A DNA stretch of 64,000 nt from Paenibacillus pabuli (GCF_039831995.1 NZ_JBDOIO010000003.1:3782001-3846000), one strand, 5' to 3'; counted from the first letter of the stretch, positions 45,548 through 54,514 are shown. Numbers and translations: made by a program. Notes: generated by a model not told the origin, from the letters alone.

Positions 45548-46204
45548 ATGGAGCATGTACGTGTATTGGTTGTCGATGACCACGCCCATGCGCGTGAAGC
45601 GATATGCAGCATATTATCGGAAGACCACCTGTTTGAAGTCATCGGGACGGCATCAAGCGGACAGGAAGCGCTGGAACTGACCGAACAGTGGATGCCGGAC
45701 CTTATTCTGATGGACGTGCAGATGCCCGATATGGATGGGCTCGAGGCTACCCGGCTTATCAAGCTGCGCTTCCCTTACGTGATCATCGTCATGGTGACGG
45801 TCTCGGACGATGTAACGTATCTGTTCGAAGCACTAAAGCAGGGTGCTCAAGGTTATTTGCTCAAAAACTTAGCTCCCTCCACCTGGCTTGAATATCTGCG
45901 CGCCATCGTCTCGGACGATGCACCGCTCAGCAAGGAATTGGCGTACCGGATTTTGCAGGAGTTCCCTGCGCCACGCAGTGAAGATGTGCCGGATAACCCG
46001 CTTACCTCGCGGGAACTCGAGATTCTGCAGTGGGTATCCGCAGGGTATACGAACCGCGAAATTGCCGACCAGCTTGGCATTTCCGATCAAACGGTGAAAA
46101 ATCACCTCAAAAATATTTTGCAGAAGCTGCAGCTCGAAAACCGTGTTCAATTAACCCGCTATGCACTTGAAAGCGGCCTTGCCGGACGAAAACTGCGCAA
46201 GTAG
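45548..46204 (+). CDS. NarL/FixJ response regulator
   Basis: 218-aa regulator. The receiver has Asp10-Asp11 and phosphoacceptor Asp56 (LILMDVQMPD). The C-terminal LuxR helix-turn-helix starts LTSRELEILQWVSAGYTN, with NREIADQLGISDQTVKNHL as DNA-binding part. It pairs with the kinase before it. It may control the ycnJ-ycnI genes that begin 159 bp downstream, but the sequence does not show that. Confidence 0.93.
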   Translation: MEHVRVLVVDDHAHAREAICSILSEDHLFEVIGTASSGQEALELTEQWMPDLILMDVQMPDMDGLEATRLIKLRFPYVIIVMVTVSDDVTYLFEALKQGAQGYLLKNLAPSTWLEYLRAIVSDDAPLSKELAYRILQEFPAPRSEDVPDNPLTSRELEILQWVSAGYTNREIADQLGISDQTVKNHLKNILQKLQLENRVQLTRYALESGLAGRKLRK

Positions 46205-46362
46205 CAAGCATTCATGCTTTTGTCACAATTCTTGGAATATAATCGTTTTTTTATAGCCCGATGTAGTCATACGCCGTTATTTTGGACAAAGTTATAATGG
46301 TATAGATTGTTATCGGCATCCGAAGAATAACTACAATTCTATAACCCGAGGGTGATGTTTTT

Positions 46363-48078
46363 TTGAGTTTAGGACGTTTTACGATGAGATGGGACAAACG
46401 GCACTGGGCCGTTATGGTTTCCCTGCTGCTCATGTGTTGTCTGGTTATGCCGCAATGGGCTTCAGCCCATGCATATATTGTTAAGGCTTCGCCAGGGGAG
46501 AACGAGCTGGTAGCCACCGCTCCAGAACGTTTGACCCTGGAATTCAATGAATCGCTGCAAACGGCCTTCTATGATATTAAAATTACTGCACCTGACGGTA
46601 CACAGGCGGATGACGGCAACGTACAGATAGACGCCGAGCGTCCACACGTTCTTGAAACGGGACTGCGCAGCGGACTCGGCAACGGTACATATGCCGTCAG
46701 CTGGAAAGCCGTATCGGCCGATGGCCACCCCATTCAAGGAGCCTATGTCTTCCATATTGGGGAACCTTCAGGTGCCCCTGCGGGTTTGGCGGATCTGACA
46801 TCCGGCTCAGGACAATCGGGCGGGCCGATCAAATGGATCCTTTCCCTGACCGATTGGATTCAATATCTTGGATTATCTGTTATCCTGGGCACACTCGCCT
46901 TCCTGCTTTTCCGGATCGCTCCGGCGTCCATGGCGAGAGAACCACTGGAGGTGCCAGGCAGCTATAAGCTGTTATGGATTAGCTATGCCGCAGCTTCTGT
47001 TGCCGCAATCATCAGTTTGCCGCTGAACACCATTTACGAGTCAGGGGTGGCTATCCATGAATTCAGCTGGGCACTCATGGGCAGTGCCTTGAAGCTAACG
47101 TCGTTTGGCCTTATCTGGATGGCGCAAATGCTCATTCTGATGCTGCTTGCAGTCACGATCCTGTCAGGGTATGACCGGGATCGCTCTTTGAAGGTCCGCA
47201 TCTGGTCATCTTACGGTTCACTGATCCTTGTGCTTGGGTGGCTGCTCACGCATGCCATGACAGGCCACCCTGCCGCAGCCGAGCAGCGCGCACTCGCCAT
47301 AACCATGGACTACGTTCACCTGATTGCAGCAGCATTCTGGATCGGTGCCCTGACAGCCATGGCGGTTTGTCTGCCTCCACTGGCAGACAAGCTCCCCCCC
47401 AAGGTACGAGGAGAAGTGTACTGGGGAGCCATCCGCCGTTTTGCAGCTTGGGGCATTGGCGCTGTAGCCGCTCTAGTTGCTACAGGGATCTATAGCAGTT
47501 TGGTCATTTTACCCGAACCTGTGCTGACGTCCCTGCTCACCACCACTTACGGTTACGTGCTGATCGCGAAGATCATTCTGCTGCTGGTGATGATCGCATT
47601 CGCATGGCGCCATGCCCGAACGGCCAGACATGGAAAAGATAACCGACTGGCGGGCAGTCTCAAGGTAGAGCTGGCTACAGGTGCCATTGTGCTTGCTCTG
47701 GCCGCCGTACTCACCCATCTGTCTCCCGGACAGCCTGAAGCCGCTGGCCCTTATAAGGAAGTACAAACAACAGAGGATGGCTCAACGATCACGCTTCAGG
47801 TCAGCCCAAATGTAACCGGAGAGAATCAGTTCGAGGTGAGCGTGAAAGCACCTGACGGCAGCGTAGTGAAAGATCTGGAGCAGATCACATTAACGCTGAC
47901 CCATCTGGATATGGACATGGGTATCTATGAAGTCACCATTCCGAAAAACGATACCGGAGTATACCAGGCGGAAGAATACATCTCCATGCCTGGACGATGG
48001 AGCATCAAGGTTCACCTGTTGACCCGATCACTGGATTCACTGGACACCGAGTTCGAGATCGACACAGCCAATCCATAG
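46363..48078 (+). CDS. ycnJ: Copper protein CopC/CopD fusion (YcnJ type)
   Basis: Membrane copper-handling protein of 564-571 aa. The signal peptide ends WASA, so the mature chain would begin with His, the usual CopC copper ligand. The CopC domain has SPGENELVATAPERLTLEF and DGHPIQGAY. It is followed by a CopD-type membrane domain of about eight helices (about 140-435) and a C-terminal YtkA-like domain with THLDMDMGIYEV. Start TTG 46363 after GAGGGTGAT, or ATG 46384; undecided. Likely copper uptake. Operon with ycnI. Confidence 0.88.
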   Translation: MSLGRFTMRWDKRHWAVMVSLLLMCCLVMPQWASAHAYIVKASPGENELVATAPERLTLEFNESLQTAFYDIKITAPDGTQADDGNVQIDAERPHVLETGLRSGLGNGTYAVSWKAVSADGHPIQGAYVFHIGEPSGAPAGLADLTSGSGQSGGPIKWILSLTDWIQYLGLSVILGTLAFLLFRIAPASMAREPLEVPGSYKLLWISYAAASVAAIISLPLNTIYESGVAIHEFSWALMGSALKLTSFGLIWMAQMLILMLLAVTILSGYDRDRSLKVRIWSSYGSLILVLGWLLTHAMTGHPAAAEQRALAITMDYVHLIAAAFWIGALTAMAVCLPPLADKLPPKVRGEVYWGAIRRFAAWGIGAVAALVATGIYSSLVILPEPVLTSLLTTTYGYVLIAKIILLLVMIAFAWRHARTARHGKDNRLAGSLKVELATGAIVLALAAVLTHLSPGQPEAAGPYKEVQTTEDGSTITLQVSPNVTGENQFEVSVKAPDGSVVKDLEQITLTLTHLDMDMGIYEVTIPKNDTGVYQAEEYISMPGRWSIKVHLLTRSLDSLDTEFEIDTANP

Positions 48079-48107
48079 TTTTAACCAAAAGAGAGGGGTA
48101 ATTTATT

Positions 48108-48890
48108 TTGAAAAGAACATCCTGGACTTCCAAACTTACATCCACTATCGCGGCAGGTGCTGCAGCACTCATGCTGTTCGCCGGCTTCGCAAGTGCTCAC
48201 GTCACAGTCAGCCCAGCGGCTGCACAAACTGGCGCATGGCAGACGTATACGATCAAAATTCCTTCTGAGAAGGAGCTGCCAACAACCAAGATTACGATGA
48301 AGGTTCCGGAAGGTGTAGCATTCAAGCAGTACCAGCCACTAGCTGGATGGAAAATCACCACAGAGAAAAACAGCTCCAATGAAGTGACATCGATTACCTG
48401 GGAAGTGGATGGCGACAACGAAGGTATCCTCGCCGGACAATTCCAACAATTTAACTTTGTTGCACAAAATCCGGATACAGCAACGGAAGTAGCTTGGGAC
48501 GCATTCCAATACTATAGCGATGGCAGCATCGTAGAATGGACAGGACAGCCAAGTGACAGCACGCCTCACAGTATTACGGCTATTAGCGAAGATCCTGCAG
48601 CTGCAGGCAATCAAGCTGCAACGGGTGGTCATGACAGCGCAGGTACAGCCGGCAATGCAAGCGATGACGAAGCAGCCACTGGAGACAACAATGCTGCGGA
48701 CGATACCAAAGCTGACGATGATACCACACTCGGTGATGCATTGAACGATACGGTTACAGGCGAGCCGAATAATACCGATACCGATCCAGGGACATTGAAG
48801 CTGCAGCAGGCAACGCTGATCGTATCGATTCTGGCACTGATTATGTCCTTCCTGGGCATTGCACTCGCAACACGCCGCAAAAAGAGATAA
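48108..48890 (+). CDS. ycnI: YcnI-family copper-binding membrane-anchored protein (DUF1775)
   Basis: 260-aa exported protein. The signal peptide ends FASA, so the mature protein starts with His (HVTVSP), the copper ligand of YcnI. The DUF1775 domain runs to about 160 and includes WKITTEKN and a conserved Trp-bearing ITWEVDGD. A low-complexity Asp/Asn/Ala linker leads to a C-terminal TM helix and RRKKR, so it stays in the membrane. TTG start at 48108 after AGAGGGG. It begins 29 bp after ycnJ. Confidence 0.9.
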   Translation: MKRTSWTSKLTSTIAAGAAALMLFAGFASAHVTVSPAAAQTGAWQTYTIKIPSEKELPTTKITMKVPEGVAFKQYQPLAGWKITTEKNSSNEVTSITWEVDGDNEGILAGQFQQFNFVAQNPDTATEVAWDAFQYYSDGSIVEWTGQPSDSTPHSITAISEDPAAAGNQAATGGHDSAGTAGNASDDEAATGDNNAADDTKADDDTTLGDALNDTVTGEPNNTDTDPGTLKLQQATLIVSILALIMSFLGIALATRRKKR

Positions 48891-48921
48891 CACGCAGTCT
48901 TTATATATTGTTGAATGTAAC

Positions 48922-48957
48922 AAAGGAGCCTCGGCATATCTGCCAAGGCTCCTTTTT
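48922..48957. terminator. Bidirectional terminator, ycnI / T7 partner gene
   Basis: AAAGGAGCC pairs with GGCTCCTTT, with an inner GGCA/TGCC arm and a one-base bulge. T5 follows on the plus strand. Confidence 0.85.
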
Positions 48958-48990
48958 GTAAGATCAGATATCTAGGTTCAACGTTTACAT

Positions 48991-49263
48991 TTAACGTTCC
49001 TGATCCGTTTGAATCATGATCTCAATATATTGCAGCAAGCTCTGCTTCTGCTGTTCAATCGAATGAATTCGACTGGACAGCCCTGCGAAGAATCCTTCAA
49101 TCTGTTGTCTGGTGTAGTCGGCCGACTGACCCTTCCAGTCATTCAGCCGCGCATACAGGGCTCTGGCTTCCTGCTCATCTGCCTGCAGGCGGGCCAGCAG
49201 CCGTGTAAGCTCCTTCTCCGCAATTCGAAGGTCATTCAGTTCCACCAGCAATTGTCCGCTCAT
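48991..49263 (-). CDS. Helical WXG100-like partner protein of the lipase effector
   Basis: 90-aa protein of two long helices with a turn at NDWKGQSADYT (about residues 42-52), resembling the WxG turn of ESAT-6/WXG100 and DUF5082-type secretion partners. It has no signal peptide. ATG 49263 lies 56 bp after the lipase gene on the same strand. Type VII effectors of Bacillota need such small partners, so it probably binds the effector's helical end (inference). Confidence 0.7.
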   Translation of the reverse strand: MSGQLLVELNDLRIAEKELTRLLARLQADEQEARALYARLNDWKGQSADYTRQQIEGFFAGLSSRIHSIEQQKQSLLQYIEIMIQTDQER

Positions 49264-49319
49264 GCCTATCCCCTCCCCTTATGTACATATCATTATCGAT
49301 CTGCTGGCAGCCCGGGTGT

Positions 49320-50657
49320 TTAATTAAAATGAACCGGACTCTCATCCGCCTGGCGGAAGGCATCTGCCTTCTGATCAATGAAGTCGAGGAATTGACTCGT
49401 ATGCTTCATATGCCATGTACTTAGTTCGTTAATGGACGCATCAAGCTGGGTTACAATGGGCTCCAGTCTGCGACTGCGGCTGGTATGCAGATATTGAGCC
49501 ATACGGCTGCGCACCTGATTGAGCTCAGCGTTGCACTGCTGTGCATTTTGCTTCCAGCGGGAAGCGACGCTCTTCAGTTCTTCCGGCGTTACCTGAATCA
49601 GCCCGGAAGCAGCTCCTGCAGCTCCCCCGCCTACACCTGTTTTCGATAGGCGTGGCCCCATGTTTTTGCTGTAGCCAGTCAAGTAGTCCATCAGACGAGG
49701 TGAATAACCAATTCGCTCTCCAGTAATCGGATCGTACAGTTCATTGGAAATATAGCCATTCTTGAAGTTATATTGATCAAGGCTGTGATAGTTTTCGCCA
49801 CCAAAAGAGTTTTTCGCTTTGTCTATGATGCTGACACCGTCGTTCGCTGTCGCGTAATCAGAATTGATGTAATAGGTTGTTCCGACATGCCGATCATATC
49901 CGCCAAGCGTACCGCTCGCTACCAGATCACCAGGATGCGCATAGTTCGTAATCTGTCCATCGAATTTACCCGCTTCCGCCTGACGGCGCACCTCCGGGGT
50001 CAAGTTACCCATAACGGATGGGGCACTAAATGTCACTGCAGGTATGCCTGTGTATGCGGATGCATACTGTGCATTCCCCCCACCAAGAGAATGTCCTGTC
50101 ATTGAGAAATTCAGATCCTTATGTTTATTCTGCATATGATTCGCGTAATTCTCGGCCTGATACATCTGATTAGCCCAACCTGTTGGTGACACGGTTTTCT
50201 CAATATCTTTCACCCGGTCGCCAGCCCAGTTCTCCACATCTCGTACTCTGTCCCCGGCCCAATTTTCAACTTTTGAAACACCTGTAAAGTCCTTGACGTT
50301 CTCAACACCTTTATCGAGCCATTCCGGTGTAAGACTATCCACAAATTTGCTGGTCTCTTGCTGGCCTTTGCGGATTAATTCCCCGCCACCAATTCGTCCA
50401 TCCATAACAAAATCGGGAACGGATCTGTCCAGAGAGGCACTCCCCTCCGTACCGCGGTATGAAATGACTGCTTGCTTGGTCTCCGGGTTGTAGAATGTTA
50501 CGGCATCAAAGCCGGACAGTTTGTTGCCTTCAGTCCCTTCAAGCACTTCCCATCCGGGAAGTTCGGTTAATTTATCACCCGTTTTTTGGTCCTGGTAGGC
50601 TAGGTCGGATAATGTTTTATATGTCTCGTCATCAATATTCGGCGGTTTGCTCAACAA
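49320..50657 (-). CDS. Lipase-like protein with C-terminal helical (type VII secretion-like) domain
   Basis: 445-aa protein, unusual order. N-terminal alpha/beta-hydrolase of the lipase-3/DUF2974 type: SYRGT near 70, nucleophile elbow GHSLGGG with Ser190, Asp244 (HPGDLV) and His291 (ENYHSL) as a likely triad. A duplicated NWAGDRV (132-138 and 143-149) lies before it. The C-terminal about 90 residues (355-440) form a WXG100/LXG-like helical hairpin with no signal peptide. The start is one of two adjacent TTGs (50657, 50654), 5 or 8 nt after AGGAGG. It is flanked by a lipoprotein gene and a small helical gene. Substrate unknown. Confidence 0.8.
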   Translation of the reverse strand: MLSKPPNIDDETYKTLSDLAYQDQKTGDKLTELPGWEVLEGTEGNKLSGFDAVTFYNPETKQAVISYRGTEGSASLDRSVPDFVMDGRIGGGELIRKGQQETSKFVDSLTPEWLDKGVENVKDFTGVSKVENWAGDRVRDVENWAGDRVKDIEKTVSPTGWANQMYQAENYANHMQNKHKDLNFSMTGHSLGGGNAQYASAYTGIPAVTFSAPSVMGNLTPEVRRQAEAGKFDGQITNYAHPGDLVASGTLGGYDRHVGTTYYINSDYATANDGVSIIDKAKNSFGGENYHSLDQYNFKNGYISNELYDPITGERIGYSPRLMDYLTGYSKNMGPRLSKTGVGGGAAGAASGLIQVTPEELKSVASRWKQNAQQCNAELNQVRSRMAQYLHTSRSRRLEPIVTQLDASINELSTWHMKHTSQFLDFIDQKADAFRQADESPVHFN

Positions 50658-50672
50658 TTACACCTCCTGAAT

Positions 50673-50987
50673 TTATTTGGCGTATGGGTCATAGCCTTTC
50701 GCTTTGATTGCTTCCTCAATTTCCGGGCTTATGACCAGATTTTTGGTCGTTTTCTTTTTGTAATCGTATGATATGCCGAAACTTTGATCCTCATGGTCCT
50801 TCACATGCCCTTTCAGACCAATCTGGGAAACCGCCATTTCAGGTAAAAGTTCTTTGCTAGTAATGACGACATCCAGTTCAAATTTCTGCTTGAAGTGCTG
50901 AATCACACTGGCTTCCGCCTCCTGGAACAAGGCTTGTTTCTCACTTTCTTTCATATTCCCGCAGCCTCCCAAAATTAAAGTAACCAT
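50673..50987 (-). CDS. Small lipoprotein, possible immunity protein for the lipase
   Basis: Ends 15 bp before the lipase gene. From ATG 50987 the product is 104 aa, but its hydrophobic segment then starts abruptly at residue 2. The frame continues upstream with a normal signal-peptide n-region (RRTGGFKGFIALII), ending in the lipobox LGGC (Cys9 of the short form). The only start upstream with a ribosome site is ATT 51032, 6 nt after AAGGGGGG. The mature domain is alpha-beta with a LKGHVKDHEDQSFG segment; family not recognised. A lipoprotein beside a secreted lipase suggests protection of the producer (inference). Confidence 0.7.
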   Translation of the reverse strand: MVTLILGGCGNMKESEKQALFQEAEASVIQHFKQKFELDVVITSKELLPEMAVSQIGLKGHVKDHEDQSFGISYDYKKKTTKNLVISPEIEEAIKAKGYDPYAK

Positions 50988-51241
50988 GATGATGAGTGCA
51001 ATGAAACCTTTAAACCCTCCCGTACGTCGAATACCAATCCCCCCTTGGTCATCAGCAGCCTTTCAAAATCCGCCCTATTCATTTGTTAACTGCATCATAG
51101 TACAAAATCAACATGCCCACATCGGCTCACGGCATCGTTTTTATATAACTTTCTTCCTAAATGGTTCCAGCAAAGGATTCGGGTTACATTACCCAATTTC
51201 CTGATTTTTGCAACAATTTTGCAGCTTTTGCGCAGACACGC

Positions 51242-51274
51242 AAAAGAGAGCCTGCTCATCTATAAGCGGCCCTC
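51242..51274 (-). terminator. Terminator of the DUF445 gene
   Basis: GAGGGCC and GCT pair with AGC and GGCTCTC (one bulge, one G:U), then TTTTGC on the minus strand. Confidence 0.6.
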
Positions 51275-51295
51275 CAACTTGCTATGCATATATTT

Positions 51296-52552
51296 TTATT
51301 CCAGAACCATCCTTAGGGCAGTCAGCGCAATACCGATCACGAATCCGGTCACGGCACCGTTGATCCGAATCCATTGGAGATCCTGGCCTACCTTGTCCTC
51401 AATCAACGAGATTAATGAGGCATTATCCATTTTATCAACATTTTCACGGACCAGATTACCGATCTTGGAATGGTTTTTCTCCAGCAGCGTTGTCACGCCT
51501 TCGACAATTTTGGCATTCAGGCCATCCAGTAATGCACTGTCTGAGCGCAGATCGGACAATACCCGCTCAATTGCAGGAAGAGCATACGTCTCCACATACT
51601 TTCCATCCTCCATGGCGGCGAGGGCTTTTCCCCTCAGTTCGGAAAGCTTGTTCAGCACGGTTTCTTCGGCGTTCCAGCTCTCCAGTATACTGTCTTTCCA
51701 GCCGTTTATTCCGTCACGCACACTCTCGCTCAAGGCAAGACGCACCGCTTGGGTTCGAACCAGACCTAACACTTTATACCGGAGGGCACTTCCCTCACGC
51801 TTCATATCCTCAACCTGGTCAAACAAATATCCCTGCAGGATGCTGCCAAGTTTCTCCTCATTCATATAACCAAGGAAGGCATTCATGGCAAATTGCATGA
51901 GACCATTCATCTGAATGCCGCTAATCGCCTTCATGCCGCTCTCACCCAGAAACGTAATCGTCTCCGGCTTCACCAGCCACTCTTCCGCCTGCTTCAACCC
52001 GTAGTCCAGTGCCTTCGCGTCATATCCGCGTTCACTCAATTGAACAGACGCCCGTTCCAGAATCGGTCCAAGGTCGAAAGCCCCGGCCTGTGACTTAATC
52101 CCACTCGCAACCAGCGGCGCAATCTGTTCCAGTGGCAGCCCTGCCAGTATACGTTTGCACAGCGTGTCGATCATCGTTTTGACGCCATCATTGTGAAGTT
52201 CCCGCGACATAATATCCAGTACCGTTTCCGCTGCCTTGAAACCGGCAATCTTCTCGGTAATGCTGTCTTTGTTCAGCAGATTGTTCTCCACCGCAGAGAC
52301 AAGGCCCTCCGTCATCTTATCCCGGTTCTTCGGCAGCAATGCCGTATGCGGAATCGGAATGCCAAGCGGATGACGGAACAATGCCGTTACAGCAAACCAG
52401 TCGGCAAGCCCCCCTACCAATCCCGCTTCAAATGAACCCACCAGCAGCTTGCCTACAACACTGCCCTGAAACGGCAATGAGGCGGCAAAACCCGCTCCCA
52501 TCACAACGAGAGACCAGGCTGCTGCTTTTTTGGTTTGTTTAGGTTTAGCCAT
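51296..52552 (-). CDS. DUF445 family membrane protein
   Basis: 418-aa protein of the DUF445/YheB family. One TM helix near the N-terminus (VVMGAGFAASLPF) and one at the C-terminus (VTGFVIGIALTALRMVL) flank a long helical domain. Family segments: FEAGLVGGLADWFAVTALFRHPLGIPIPHTALLP. Start ATG 52552, 8 nt after AAAGGAG; the longer frame to 52642 lacks a site. Function unknown; family members are associated with envelope or spore genes. Confidence 0.88.
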   Translation of the reverse strand: MAKPKQTKKAAAWSLVVMGAGFAASLPFQGSVVGKLLVGSFEAGLVGGLADWFAVTALFRHPLGIPIPHTALLPKNRDKMTEGLVSAVENNLLNKDSITEKIAGFKAAETVLDIMSRELHNDGVKTMIDTLCKRILAGLPLEQIAPLVASGIKSQAGAFDLGPILERASVQLSERGYDAKALDYGLKQAEEWLVKPETITFLGESGMKAISGIQMNGLMQFAMNAFLGYMNEEKLGSILQGYLFDQVEDMKREGSALRYKVLGLVRTQAVRLALSESVRDGINGWKDSILESWNAEETVLNKLSELRGKALAAMEDGKYVETYALPAIERVLSDLRSDSALLDGLNAKIVEGVTTLLEKNHSKIGNLVRENVDKMDNASLISLIEDKVGQDLQWIRINGAVTGFVIGIALTALRMVLE

Positions 52553-52907
52553 TATTCTTGCTCCTTTATCATTAATCACACGTCTTAGACCTCCTGGACC
52601 TACCCGTGCATATTCCGTTCTTTTTCGAATGTGATTATTCAAAGCCGTTAATCAGCATTTTACATTATTTCGCTTCCACATCCCGTATACTTCATCTTAT
52701 CACCCGCAAGCACCAAAACCAAACCTCTAGTTGCCAAAAAAGAGCAAAAGGGATTCATTTCCCGTAAAATTGCTGCCTAACTTTTTCCATTCCCCAAAAG
52801 CTTTTAGTATAATCAGGAAAGATGGCCTTTCATATACGATTGGCTGCCTGGCAGCAGGGTAATTACATATTGGGACAATTGAAGGAACAGGGGAGGAAAT
52901 TCGGATC
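52553..52907. other. Intergenic region with a weak aldo/keto reductase promoter
   Basis: 355 bp without a gene. The only plus-strand signal is TATAAT near 52809 with a poor -35 (TTCCAT, 17-nt spacer). Otherwise nothing recognised. Confidence 0.4.
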
Positions 52908-53735
52908 ATGAAAAACGTGCAGGACACAACGACACTCTATAACGGAGTCAAAATGCCTTGGCTGGGTTTTGGCGTATTCAAAGTGAAAGATGGAGAAGAA
53001 GTGGTTGAAGCCGTCAAAACGGCCATTCAGGCGGGTTATCGCAGCATCGATACAGCCAAAGCATACAACAACGAAACCGGTGTAGCCCAAGGTATTCGTG
53101 AATCCGGAGTTGCCCGCGAGGATCTGTTCATTACTACCAAAGTATGGAACAGCGACCAAGGCTATGAATCGACACTGGCCGCCTTCGAAGCCAGCATGGA
53201 ACGTCTCGAACTTGAATATCTTGATCTCTATCTGATTCATTGGCCAGTCAAAGGCAAGTACAAGGATACATGGAGAGCACTGGAGAAGCTGCACAAGGAA
53301 GGGCGTATTCGCGCGATAGGCGTGAGCAACTTCCAGATTCACCATCTGGAGGATCTCATGATGGATGCCACCATTAAACCTGCTGTGAATCAGGTCGAGC
53401 TTCACCCGCTGCTGATCCAATCGGAGCTTCGTGAATACTGCAGCAAACACCAGATCCAAATTGAGGCCTGGTCTCCACTCGGTCAAGGGAACCTGCTGGA
53501 GCATCCGCTTCTTCAGGATATTGCAGCGAAGCACCGCAAATCTCCCGCACAGGTCATTCTGCGCTGGGATCTTCAAAATGGCATCGTGACCATACCAAAA
53601 TCCGTTACCCCACAGCGTATTCAAGACAATGCCTCTCTATATGATTTTGAACTGACTGCGGAAGAGATTGAACAAATCAATGGACTGAACGAAAACAAAC
53701 GATTCGGGTCAGATCCGGATAACTTTAACTTTTAG
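52908..53735 (+). CDS. Aldo/keto reductase (YvgN/glyoxal reductase type)
   Basis: 275-aa NADPH-dependent carbonyl reductase with the AKR barrel. Tetrad Asp48, Tyr53, Lys78 (FITTKVW) and His111 (YLIHWP) is complete. RIRAIGVSNF, VNQVELHP and WSPLGQG are family blocks. The C-terminal cofactor loop has TIPKSVTPQRIQDN. ATG 52908 follows GGGGAGG. Detoxification of methylglyoxal is the usual role. Confidence 0.92.
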   Translation: MKNVQDTTTLYNGVKMPWLGFGVFKVKDGEEVVEAVKTAIQAGYRSIDTAKAYNNETGVAQGIRESGVAREDLFITTKVWNSDQGYESTLAAFEASMERLELEYLDLYLIHWPVKGKYKDTWRALEKLHKEGRIRAIGVSNFQIHHLEDLMMDATIKPAVNQVELHPLLIQSELREYCSKHQIQIEAWSPLGQGNLLEHPLLQDIAAKHRKSPAQVILRWDLQNGIVTIPKSVTPQRIQDNASLYDFELTAEEIEQINGLNENKRFGSDPDNFNF

Positions 53736-53778
53736 GCTCTGTCTTTAGGCAAACCTCGTGAAATATAGGGAAACCAAA

Positions 53779-53820
53779 AAAATCCCGGTTCGAATGCACC
53801 TGCATCCGAATCGGGATTTT
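53779..53820. terminator. Bidirectional terminator, aldo/keto reductase / cupin
   Basis: AAATCCCG pairs with CGGGATTT and TTCGAATGCA with TGCATCCGAA (one mismatch), around CC. Confidence 0.85.
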
Positions 53821-53842
53821 GCCGTTCATTCATTGGAACCGA

Positions 53843-54301
53843 TCAGCCTTTGGAGACCAGCTTGAAATCATCATAGTGGAAACCTGGCGCAACCACACAC
53901 GTTACCAACACAGGTTCGTCTCCCAGCGGACGTGCCGTTTGCCATACACCGGCTGGAACAAGCACCTGCGGCGATTGTCCTGCAGCAAGATCCATGCCGA
54001 GCACGAGTACTTCCTCATTCTCAGGGTTTTCCCCTTTGCCGCCCAGTTTCAATTCAATTGGACTTCCGCTGTGCCACAACCACAGCTCATCAGACAGGAC
54101 CGTGTGCCACTCGGAAATTTCATGCGGGTGCAGCAGGAAGTAAGTCGAACTTGCAGAGAATCTTGGACCCGAATAAGCTTCCGGCAGAACGGATTGCGGA
54201 ATTTGATAAGAAGCCTTCCATACTTCCTTATACCAACCGCCTTCAACGTGGGGCTGCATATCCAGCGCAGCAACCAGAGGCGATAATTCATGTGTCGTCA
54301 T
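53843..54301 (-). CDS. DUF985 cupin
   Basis: 152-aa double-stranded beta-helix protein of the DUF985 family. It has HVEGGWYKEVW, STYFLLHPHEISEWHTVLSDELW (metal-binding region) and VAPGFHYDDFKL. Start ATG 54301, 7 nt after AGGAA; the frame continues to 54382. The function is unknown; members may be epimerase- or dioxygenase-like. Opposite strand to AraC gene. Confidence 0.87.
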   Translation of the reverse strand: MTTHELSPLVAALDMQPHVEGGWYKEVWKASYQIPQSVLPEAYSGPRFSASSTYFLLHPHEISEWHTVLSDELWLWHSGSPIELKLGGKGENPENEEVLVLGMDLAAGQSPQVLVPAGVWQTARPLGDEPVLVTCVVAPGFHYDDFKLVSKG

Positions 54302-54432
54302 AACCTGTTTCCTTCCTTCCAAATCATATTGGAGACCCTTCATCCAGCGTTTAGCCTCACTCTCCCTACTGTAAAACATCACTGGTCGTTTGTCACCCTT
54401 CGGACCCGTTCATTCACTTTGAGCGAAAATTT

Positions 54433-54470
54433 TGATAGCGTTTACAACAAACTGGATTTTCCGTTATGAT
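54433..54470 (+). promoter_or_regulatory. AraC-gene promoter overlapped by a CcpA (cre) site
   Basis: TTTACA (54441-54446), 18 nt, TATGAT (54465-54470). Over the -35 lies TGATAGCGTTTACA (54433-54446), matching the cre consensus TGWAARCGYTWWCW at 13 of 14 positions. It suggests glucose repression of the regulator. Confidence 0.6.
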
Positions 54471-54514
54471 ATGGATATAAACGTAAATCAGCTGAAGTAG
54501 GGGGGAGCCTGATT

